A stretch of DNA of 64,000 nt, taken from contig CACZHP010000004.1 in NCBI GenBank assembly GCA_902780935.1, forward strand, positions 33,553 to 97,552, read 5' to 3'. Every line of letters begins with the position of its first letter. Position 1 is the first letter of the stretch. Under the pieces are notes generated by a model. The model worked only from the letters and a program-made list of their open reading frames with translations, had not been told where the DNA came from and ran no database searches. Shown here piece after piece: positions 39,526 to 46,199 of this stretch. This stretch comes from an uncultured Bacteroidia bacterium. Lineage in GTDB: Bacteria; Bacteroidota; Bacteroidia; Bacteroidales; UBA932. A program made the position numbers and the translations under genes.

Positions 39526-40995
39526 ATGAGTATTATTAAGACTCTGTTATTGACAGCTTTCCTGAGTACGAATGTATTATTGTGTTCAGCACAGGATGTA
39601 ACCACGTATTTTAACGGGAGCAAGAGAATCTATTCAGATGATGAAACAGCCGCCCTTTATTCTGTACGCTTAACAGAGAATTATACATTTGTCACGATTG
39701 AACTAATTCCTACTAGGAACCGACATAGGATGACCTACTTCACATCTGGCTTTACATATGTTCAATCCGGTCCATATAAGCTCCGATATTTAGGATCACT
39801 ATCATCAGATGGGCAGAGTTATCATTCATGCGAGCCAGATGACAACTGGGGATGGTCTAATGTGAAAAAAGGAGAAAAATACCACTATACTTTAGTATTT
39901 GAAGGGAGGCCAGCGTATGGACTTACAGACTTTAGCCTGATTGACAAGTATCCCGAATACCATGGGTATTCTTTTATGAACTATACAATAAAGAACCCAG
40001 ACCCTGTGGAAAAGACTGGGTTATCTGAATTATCTATCCGTCAAATGGTTGAGAAAGCAAATGACGGCATTTGTGGTATCTATGAGGGAATAAACAATGG
40101 CTATCGCCTAGGATGCGTATCTTCAGGTAATGGCTATAAACTAGTATATCTTGGGCATTCATCCAACTGGTCATGGTGGCATCCGGGTGATCTGAAAGGT
40201 AATATATCTCCTACATCCGATCCGGGAATTTACTCAGGATACTGGTATTCAGCAACAAAGCAAAGATTCAATGAATCGTATGTTGCATTCAATGGATACG
40301 AGATGAGAACATTAGTAGATGGAGACGAAGGCGCTTTCAAAAAAGTATTTCCAGATCCTTCTGCAATCGGAAGCAAATGGACTGGAAGCGGATTTGCCTT
40401 AAATGACGGCTATATTGTAACCAATTTTCATGTAGTCGATGGAGCGAAATCCATTGTTGTTGAACGAGTAATAGACTCAAATCACGAACAATTTGCAGCA
40501 TCTGTGGTCACCGTTGATAAGACCAATGATTTAGCTATCATAAAGATAGACTCCTCAAACAACAAGGTCAAGTGGAGTATTCCTTATACTATAAAAATCA
40601 CCTCTTCAAAAGTCGGGGAATCTTGCTTTGCCCTCGGCTTTCCAATGACTTCCACTATGGGCGATGAGATAAAATTGACGAATGGCATCATAAGTTCCCT
40701 TTCTGGATTTCAAGGAGATGTGTCTACATACCAGATATCAGTTCCTATACAACCAGGCAATAGCGGAGGCCCTCTTTTTAATCAGAAGGGAGAGATTATC
40801 GGAATTGTAAATGCAAAACACAAAGGAGCAGAAAACGTTAGTTACGCTATCAAGACTTCTTACCTAAATAATCTAGTCGAAAGTTTTGCTTCAAGCAAAT
40901 TGTTCCCTTCAAATAATCAAGTTTCAACGAAAAGTTTACCGGATCAAGTTGCAATGATAAAACCGTATGTATTCTATATTAAATGTGAACAGTAA
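39526..40995 (+). CDS. Secreted trypsin-like (HtrA-type S1C) serine protease
   Basis: 489 residues with a signal peptide (LLLTAFLSTNVLLCSAQ). An N-terminal beta domain (about 25-160) and a middle tryptophan-rich domain (about 165-262, YLGHSSNWSWWHPGD) precede the protease domain (about 283-465). Catalytic residues are H302 in VTNFHVVDG, D335 in TNDLAIIKID and S413 in PIQPGNSGGPL. There is no PDZ domain, unlike DegP. The two N-terminal domains are not recognised and may bind substrate or surface. It probably acts in the periplasm or outside. It shares the islet with the HEPN gene (31-base gap) and a lipoprotein gene. Confidence 0.82.
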   Translation: MSIIKTLLLTAFLSTNVLLCSAQDVTTYFNGSKRIYSDDETAALYSVRLTENYTFVTIELIPTRNRHRMTYFTSGFTYVQSGPYKLRYLGSLSSDGQSYHSCEPDDNWGWSNVKKGEKYHYTLVFEGRPAYGLTDFSLIDKYPEYHGYSFMNYTIKNPDPVEKTGLSELSIRQMVEKANDGICGIYEGINNGYRLGCVSSGNGYKLVYLGHSSNWSWWHPGDLKGNISPTSDPGIYSGYWYSATKQRFNESYVAFNGYEMRTLVDGDEGAFKKVFPDPSAIGSKWTGSGFALNDGYIVTNFHVVDGAKSIVVERVIDSNHEQFAASVVTVDKTNDLAIIKIDSSNNKVKWSIPYTIKITSSKVGESCFALGFPMTSTMGDEIKLTNGIISSLSGFQGDVSTYQISVPIQPGNSGGPLFNQKGEIIGIVNAKHKGAENVSYAIKTSYLNNLVESFASSKLFPSNNQVSTKSLPDQVAMIKPYVFYIKCEQ

Positions 40996-41014
40996 TCCTT
41001 TAATAATCAATTAT

Positions 41015-41482
41015 ATGAAACATTTTATCAACCTTTCCGCCATTATTACGGCGCTAATGTGTCTCGCTTCTTGTGGGACATATCAAACAGTTTCAAGAGT
41101 TAGCGAATATACTAACCAGTATGTAGGCCAAAATCATAATTATATCGTTCAAAGATGGGGACCTCCTACTCGCCAGACTAGTGATGGAGCTGGTGGAACT
41201 ATTCTTATATACGAGAATTCCGTTCAGAAGTCAAATGCGGTGGCAGATAATGTGAATCCGATCGCAGGGACATACAACCCGGCTGTACTGACTCAAACCT
41301 TCACTTCCTACGCTAATTTCTTCATTGGTGATGATAGCATATGTTATAAAGTTCAAACAAATCAAACTAAGGAGGTCTGGGTTCCTGCTTCAAAAAAACA
41401 AAAGAAAGCTATCTATTGGATATTGGGAGGAACCGGAGCTATATGCATTCTTTGCCTCATTGCTGGCGCTTCGGGAGCATAA
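41015..41482 (+). CDS. Lipoprotein of unknown function, islet
   Basis: 155 residues. The signal ends in a lipobox (MCLASCGTY), and a second hydrophobic stretch (IYWILGGTGAICILCLIAGA, about 133-152) is at the C-terminus. Between them, QRWGPPTRQTSDGAGGTILI resembles the small lipoprotein fold in which a W-G-x-P-x segment is typical of SmpA/BamE-like or related domains; this is a weak impression. The start follows the protease stop by 19 bases. Confidence 0.62.
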   Translation: MKHFINLSAIITALMCLASCGTYQTVSRVSEYTNQYVGQNHNYIVQRWGPPTRQTSDGAGGTILIYENSVQKSNAVADNVNPIAGTYNPAVLTQTFTSYANFFIGDDSICYKVQTNQTKEVWVPASKKQKKAIYWILGGTGAICILCLIAGASGA

Positions 41483-41606
41483 TCAGGGTCGAGCCTATTA
41501 TTAAAGGAAGATGATGTGGGCCGACTTGCTCGCATTAACAGCAACTTGTTAGTATCTATTCCCAAGTAACAGATAATCTAATGTAATATCATGAAAATAG
41601 CGACAT

Positions 41607-42089
41607 ATGGAAAAGATCGTTATTCGTAATCTAATTAAGTCGTTCAACACAAAAGACAGGAGACAACTGGTCTCTATTCAAGAAGAAATACAACGAAATG
41701 GGATTTGTCGGCTTGCCTTCCCACATATCAATAATTCTGCTTTTGAAGCGTTAAAGCGAGAAGAGTATCATCTGGATAAAATCTTGCAACGATGCGAAAC
41801 TGATCTCGAAGTGATGGACATTTGTTCAAATATTTTAGATGGAATAAAAGGTATTAATGAAAAAACAATTATTGATTTCACCTTGTATTATTGCAACCTT
41901 CATGATATTCATATTGATGACAGTTGCGAGACACTAATAACAAACCAAGGGCGTAAAGCGTTAGAAGAAAACCGATTGACAGTAAAACAGATTAGACAGG
42001 AGATAGAAAAGATGGCCATTCGACCATTTACCAACTGCGAGTTAACCTTTTTCATTAATAATACTATTTCACATAATAAGAAGAATTGA
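41607..42089 (+). CDS. Unknown helical protein, islet
   Basis: 160 residues, not recognised. It is predicted mostly helical, with several cysteines (LQRCETDLEVMDICSNILD; YYCNLHDIHIDDSC) and a basic helix near the end (ALEENRLTVKQIRQEIEKM). No signal peptide or membrane segment is seen. It lies 124 bases after the lipoprotein gene, so it may have its own promoter. Its base composition matches the islet. Confidence 0.55.
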   Translation: MEKIVIRNLIKSFNTKDRRQLVSIQEEIQRNGICRLAFPHINNSAFEALKREEYHLDKILQRCETDLEVMDICSNILDGIKGINEKTIIDFTLYYCNLHDIHIDDSCETLITNQGRKALEENRLTVKQIRQEIEKMAIRPFTNCELTFFINNTISHNKKN

Positions 42090-42140
42090 ATGGTTGACTA
42101 TTATCAATCATGTTAGAAAGTTCATACTTTCAATATGTTT

Positions 42141-42186
42141 AAAAGAAAAAACTCCGGTGGGTCTCTGTAGAACAAGACCGCCGGAG
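42141..42186 (-). terminator. Terminator of the DUF4160/DUF2442 operon (minus strand)
   Basis: CTCCGG at 42152 pairs with CCGGAG ending at 42186, with GGTCT/AGACC pairing further in. On the minus strand the hairpin is followed by a T-run (plus-strand A-run at 42141-42151), so it ends transcription coming from the minus strand. It may also slow plus-strand transcription from the islet. Confidence 0.75.
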
Positions 42187-42206
42187 CGAATTATAACCAC
42201 CAGAAG

Positions 42207-42632
42207 TTATTCAGTGCCAGTTACTTGAAAATCAACCTTGGAATAGATGATGCCAAGATTCCTGATGGCATTCTGGATTTCAAGGATGCGTTTGGGAGAA
42301 GGCCGCTTAAACCCGTTGACATAGTCCCTGATAAGGGTTGGATTTATACACGCAAACTTTCCGAAGGCTGAAATGTTAATCTCCTTATGGGTCAAGAAAA
42401 AGGCTTGCAGCGGTGTTGGAATGGCGTCTTCATATTCAAAACTCTCGTAACTGATGTCAACCCCAAGGGAAGGCCAATGGAATCCCTCAAAACCTGTCTT
42501 GAAATCCAGCCTTTGATCCTGAGATGCTTCCGCCAACTCGGGATACCAAAGTAAAGACTGCTTGTAAATCTTGCCATCGGAATCCTCACCGTAAAGGGAA
42601 CTGTCGTCAAACCAAATTCTCTCTATTTTCAT
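42207..42632 (-). CDS. DUF2442 protein with C-terminal XRE-like HTH (antitoxin-like)
   Basis: 141 residues. The N-terminal half (IERIWFDDSSLYGEDSDGKI and LLWYPELAEASQDQRLDF) is the DUF2442 domain. The C-terminal half (EINISAFGKFACINPTLIRD with YVNGFKRPSPKRILEIQNAI) is a helix-turn-helix of XRE type. It starts 3 bases after the DUF4160 gene, and DUF4160/DUF2442 pairs are often treated as toxin-antitoxin-like modules with the DUF2442 gene second. The DNA-binding domain suggests that this member regulates the pair. Confidence 0.75.
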   Translation of the reverse strand: MKIERIWFDDSSLYGEDSDGKIYKQSLLWYPELAEASQDQRLDFKTGFEGFHWPSLGVDISYESFEYEDAIPTPLQAFFLTHKEINISAFGKFACINPTLIRDYVNGFKRPSPKRILEIQNAIRNLGIIYSKVDFQVTGTE

Positions 42633-42635
42633 ATT

Positions 42636-42878
42636 TTACCTTCTTTTAAAATAAGCCTCCCAGGTCTCCGTTATCATGTCCTTATTCTCTTTCAAAACAT
42701 TCTCAATCCTCCTCAAATCACCCGCTTTAATCCCTCTGGAATACCTCTGAACGAAATCTTCCCCTTCCAACTCATACACCGCATAACCTTCAGCACCTTC
42801 AATATGGACGTGAATCGGTTTATGCTCCCTACTAAAAAAGAAGTAGGTGAAACCAAATAATCTGAAAACTTCTGGCAT
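42636..42878 (-). CDS. DUF4160 protein (putative toxin-like partner)
   Basis: 80 residues from ATG 42878. EVFRLFGFTYFFFSREHKPI followed by HVHIEGAEGYAVYELEG is the DUF4160 signature, with the conserved H-P-I-H-V-H-core. An in-frame ATG at 42980 would add 34 residues, but that part is translated repeat DNA (copy at 42928-42980) and is therefore rejected. Function of the family is unknown; toxin activity is a hypothesis from pairing with the DUF2442-HTH gene. Confidence 0.75.
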   Translation of the reverse strand: MPEVFRLFGFTYFFFSREHKPIHVHIEGAEGYAVYELEGEDFVQRYSRGIKAGDLRRIENVLKENKDMITETWEAYFKRR

Positions 42879-42879
42879 A

Positions 42880-42887
42880 CAAATATA
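42880..42887 (-). promoter_or_regulatory. -7-like element adjacent to the DUF4160 start
   Basis: On the minus strand TATATTTG (42887-42880) ends one base before the ATG at 42878. A transcript from it would be leaderless or start inside the gene, as at 9604 and 48560. Confidence 0.35.
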
Positions 42888-42927
42888 AGTGTTATTTTTA
42901 ATACCCGCAAATTGTATAAGACTAAAA

Positions 42928-42980
42928 AGATGCTTCGCTCCGCTCAGCAAGACATTCTGAACGGAGTGAAGAATCTTCAA
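42928..42980. repeat. Palindromic repeat pair upstream of the DUF4160 gene
   Basis: GATGCTTCGCTCCGCTCAGC and GACATTCTGAACGGAGTGAA are diverged arms of the dispersed repeat family, arranged head to head so that the whole segment forms a hairpin. It lies between the DUF4160 start and the lipoprotein gene at 43008. Confidence 0.65.
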
Positions 42981-43007
42981 ATCAGCACCTTACGAATAGT
43001 GAGACGA

Positions 43008-44183
43008 TCAATTGAAGACGAAGGTGATAGACACGTCACCATAGCGGTTCGCTACTCCGTTGTTCTTTTCGAAGTAGTTGGAGGAGAGTTTGCCACGCCA
43101 GACGATGTCGTCGTTGCGGTGGTATGGAAGCTCGACCGAGAATCCATAGGCCTTGGACTTGATCTTGACCTCACCGCTTGCCTTCCAAGTGGTGGATTTT
43201 CCCCCATCATCCTCATGAATAAGGAAAACACACTCCGAAAGCTGCGGCGACCACTCTGGAACCAGGACCGTGTTGTACCTCAACGAAGTCATAACCTGTT
43301 TTCTCTTCACCTTGATCATCAGGTCCGTGATCTCTGGCGTGTACTTCGACAGGTCGGAAGCGACTGTGGCCGTGAAAGCTTTCAGGGATCCGCACTTGAT
43401 GAAGAACTCCGCTCCTCCTGACAGCCAGGGGTCGTATTGCACATGAGCCTTGAATTCCTTGAGTTTCAACGTTTTGAAATTTGTGGCCGTGCGAGTGCAG
43501 ACTTCCTCCGGACGAAGCTTTTCCAGCATCTGGGGAGTCATGGCCCCAGCATCATCGCTCCAGCCGATGACCCAGACTGGATGCTCCCTGGCATAAGCCT
43601 CATCTACCAGAAGCTGCTTTACAATCCATTGGCCTCCAGGAAGTTCCTCACGCAGAAAGGCCACATTGGACTCAAGAGCCACTTCGGGGCAGAAAGTGAT
43701 TGCTGGCATCGAAACCTGATCCCAGTCTTCGGAATATGGCCAGTAAATGCGGAGTCCGGAAGAGGAAAGGTCGAGGCCTGATTCCGAGGACCTGGTGGTG
43801 GCAGATCCAGCAAGATGAGAGGAAATCAGCTCATGGAACGGTGCGGAATACCCGTGGGAGGCCCTGGTGCTGAGCAGTTTGTCACCAACTCCGCTTCCAG
43901 GAGAGGAGAACATGTCCTCGAAAGTGTATTCCTCGTCATAGCCATTGGCAGATGAGGCGTTGACCCCGTCCCAGACCTCACGGACCTGGGCGAGGGAGAA
44001 AGGGATTCCGGAAAGAGTCCTCGCCACCGAGTTAGGGGTAAGTTCCATTGTCGGGGAAGGAGCCTCTGGAGAGATAAGAGGTTGGGAAGTCTCGTCGCAG
44101 GCCTGGAGAGAAAGCATGGCCGCAGACAAAAGCGCCAGCGGCAATGGAAGCGGCGACCTTTTCTTTGTGATGAAATTTTTCAT
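43008..44183 (-). CDS. Large lipoprotein of unknown function
   Basis: 391 residues. The signal peptide ends in a lipobox (AAMLSLQACDE), followed by a proline/serine-rich linker (ISPEAPSPTMELTPNSVART). The rest is predicted beta-rich with aromatic-rich strands, and a few motif-like stretches (PVWVIGWSDDAGAMTP, LRIYWPYSEDWDQVSMP) recur in Bacteroidales surface lipoproteins. No enzyme motif is recognised. The start at 44183 is chosen because it begins a proper signal peptide (MKNFITKKRSPLPLPLALLS); an upstream in-frame ATG adds 11 hydrophilic residues. Confidence 0.65.
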   Translation of the reverse strand: MKNFITKKRSPLPLPLALLSAAMLSLQACDETSQPLISPEAPSPTMELTPNSVARTLSGIPFSLAQVREVWDGVNASSANGYDEEYTFEDMFSSPGSGVGDKLLSTRASHGYSAPFHELISSHLAGSATTRSSESGLDLSSSGLRIYWPYSEDWDQVSMPAITFCPEVALESNVAFLREELPGGQWIVKQLLVDEAYAREHPVWVIGWSDDAGAMTPQMLEKLRPEEVCTRTATNFKTLKLKEFKAHVQYDPWLSGGAEFFIKCGSLKAFTATVASDLSKYTPEITDLMIKVKRKQVMTSLRYNTVLVPEWSPQLSECVFLIHEDDGGKSTTWKASGEVKIKSKAYGFSVELPYHRNDDIVWRGKLSSNYFEKNNGVANRYGDVSITFVFN

Positions 44184-44239
44184 TGTGAATAAGTTTTTAA
44201 TAGTTAATAATTCCATGACGCGAAGTGACGAAAAAAGAT

Positions 44240-44302
44240 CCGTTGAACAAAATATTCAACGGCTAATTGTCAAAAAAGGCCTCTGAAGCATGCCAGAAGC
44301 CT
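44240..44302 (-). terminator. Tandem terminators after prmC
   Basis: First hairpin: AGGCTTCTG (44302-44294) with CAGAGGCCT (44285-44277), nine pairs with one G-T, overlapping the prmC stop and followed by a six-T run on the minus strand. Second hairpin: CCGTTGAA/TTCAACGG (44240-44262), eight perfect pairs, also followed by minus-strand T's. Both end the PBP1A-ddl-prmC operon before the next gene. Confidence 0.75.
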
Positions 44303-45176
44303 ATTTTGCGAATTTCACAAAGCGGTTTTTTTTAGAAAAATCCTTGAGTATGGAGACCTGCGGGAACCCGGAGGAAAGGAAAAGATCCCTGACCTCATCT
44401 CCGAACAACTCGTTGATCTCCGCGATTCCGGTTCCTCCGGGAGCAAGAAGGGCCTGAGACCACCGGGCGACAGCGCGATAAAATACCAAAGGGTCCTCAT
44501 CAGGAACGAATAGGGCTATCGATGGCTCATATTCCAAAACATTGGGGCGCATTTCCTTTTTCTGGCTGTCCATCACGTAGGGTGGGTTGGAGAGAATGAG
44601 GTCGAACTGGCCGCAGGGGAAATGAGGCGGAGCCTGAAGGATGTCAGCCTGGAGGAAGGATGGAGATGGCTGGTCAAGCCAGCCATGACAGGCAGGGGAA
44701 AGATCCTGCCCGGAGGCGACCGAAAGGGCTTTTGGGGAGACATCAATCCCGTAAACCAAAGCACCAGGAACCTCCAAGGCCATAGTCCAGGCTATGCAGC
44801 CGGAACCGGTGCAAAGATCAAGCACCTTTGGAGCGGGGCCGTGATTATGAGCTATCTTAATCGCCTCATCACAAAGTATTTCCGTCTCAGGCCGAGGGAT
44901 AAGCACATCCGGGGTGACCTTGAAACGGTGTCCATGGAAATCACTGAAACCCAGCACATATTGCAAGGGCTCGGCGGCGGCAAGCCTGTCCAGGTCCTCT
45001 GAAAGGACAGCCAAAGACTCCTGCCCGATTGAGTATTGAGGATCGGTGGCATAAGTGTACCTACCTATGCCAAGGCGGCTCTCGCACAGCGACAAAATGA
45101 TATCCCTCGCCTCCGGAGTCGGATAGAGGGGCTCGAGGCGGGAGATTCCCTCCTTAAGGAAATCCCCGAGGAGCAT
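44301..45176 (-). CDS. prmC: Peptide chain release factor N5-glutamine methyltransferase PrmC
   Basis: 291 residues. PrmC methylates the glutamine of the GGQ motif of release factors 1 and 2 using S-adenosylmethionine. The SAM site is VLDLCTGSGCIAWTM (near 125-140), and the substrate-binding signature is LILSNPPYV. VLIPRPETEIL is the family motif before the SAM site. The N-terminal helical domain is complete. The start overlaps the ddl stop by one base. Length is normal. Confidence 0.92.
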   Translation of the reverse strand: MLLGDFLKEGISRLEPLYPTPEARDIILSLCESRLGIGRYTYATDPQYSIGQESLAVLSEDLDRLAAAEPLQYVLGFSDFHGHRFKVTPDVLIPRPETEILCDEAIKIAHNHGPAPKVLDLCTGSGCIAWTMALEVPGALVYGIDVSPKALSVASGQDLSPACHGWLDQPSPSFLQADILQAPPHFPCGQFDLILSNPPYVMDSQKKEMRPNVLEYEPSIALFVPDEDPLVFYRAVARWSQALLAPGGTGIAEINELFGDEVRDLFLSSGFPQVSILKDFSKKNRFVKFAK

Positions 45177-46192
45177 CAGGAATTCTCAATTATCCCGGAA
45201 AGGAAGTCGGTGATGTCAATCCCCGCTGTTCTCACCATCTTGGGTACAAGGGAGGCGCTGGTCATTCCGGGGATGGTATTCACCTCAAGGAAATACAGGC
45301 CGTCCTCTCCGTTGATGTAGTCCATCCTGACCACTCCCTTGCAGCCAAGATGGGTATATATCTTCTTGGTAACCTCCTGGACATGAGCGCTGAAGGACTC
45401 TTCGACCGGCGCAGGGCATATCTCCTGGCTGTTGCCGTTGTATTTGGCGTCGTAGTCAAAATAGTCGTTGTTCGTGACAATCTCGATGATGGGAAGGGCT
45501 TTGACACCCTCGGAGTCGGAATAAGCGGCGCATGTGAACTCGCGGCCCTTTATTCCTTGCTCGACTATCACGGTAGGACCTTCGGAGAAAGCGAAGCTGA
45601 TAGCTTCTTTCAAGTCTTCAGGACGCATGACTTTAGTGATACCGAAACTGGAGCCGGCGTCCGTCGGTTTCACAAATACAGGGAACCTCAGCGTGGCCTC
45701 AGCTTTACGGACAACCTCGTCCAGGTCCATCCCGGAGCGGACGAATATGTCCGGTGAGCATTTGATGAAATCCACGTCCCGCAGGTAGCTCTTGCAGGCG
45801 AACTTGTCGAATGCGATGGCGGACACGAAGGCCCCGCAGCTGCTGAACGGCACTCCAAGCATCTCAAGATATCCCTGCATCAGGCCATTCTCCCCAGGAG
45901 TCCCGTGCTGGACTATGTAGGCATAGTCGAACTTGATCTTCTCGCCATAGACCTTGATGGAGAAATCACTCTTGTCCACCTCCGGCCTTGAGCCTTCAGG
46001 GAAGGGCACCCTCATGGCGTCGCGTTTTTTCATGGCGACGAGCTGCCACTTCCCGAAACGGGCGAAGATCTCATAAACGTCATATTCCGTCCCGTCGATC
46101 CGCGAGGCGACGAACTCTCCGCTCCGGCACGACACCTCCCACTCGGAGGAGTCACTACCGTAAATCACAGCGATTCTCTTGTATTTGCCCAT
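45176..46192 (-). CDS. ddl: D-alanine--D-alanine ligase
   Basis: 338 residues of the ATP-grasp family. The enzyme joins two D-alanines for peptidoglycan precursors. Motifs: IAVIYGSDSSEWEVSCRSGE at the N-terminus, VQHGTPGENGLMQGYLEMLG (the Ddl loop), FPVFVKPTDAGSSFGITKV (ATP grasp), and CKGVVRMDYINGEDGLYFLE with VNTIPGMTSASLVPKM at the end. It starts 8 bases after the PBP1A stop and runs into prmC. The ATG at 46192 is preferred over 46255, which lies inside the PBP gene. Confidence 0.93.
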   Translation of the reverse strand: MGKYKRIAVIYGSDSSEWEVSCRSGEFVASRIDGTEYDVYEIFARFGKWQLVAMKKRDAMRVPFPEGSRPEVDKSDFSIKVYGEKIKFDYAYIVQHGTPGENGLMQGYLEMLGVPFSSCGAFVSAIAFDKFACKSYLRDVDFIKCSPDIFVRSGMDLDEVVRKAEATLRFPVFVKPTDAGSSFGITKVMRPEDLKEAISFAFSEGPTVIVEQGIKGREFTCAAYSDSEGVKALPIIEIVTNNDYFDYDAKYNGNSQEICPAPVEESFSAHVQEVTKKIYTHLGCKGVVRMDYINGEDGLYFLEVNTIPGMTSASLVPKMVRTAGIDITDFLSGIIENS

Positions 46193-46199
46193 ATCGTTA

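Noticed and set aside
42879-42980. N-terminal extension of the DUF4160 protein from ATG 42980
   Set aside because: The added 34 residues are translated repeat DNA and the family normally starts at the MPEVF segment.
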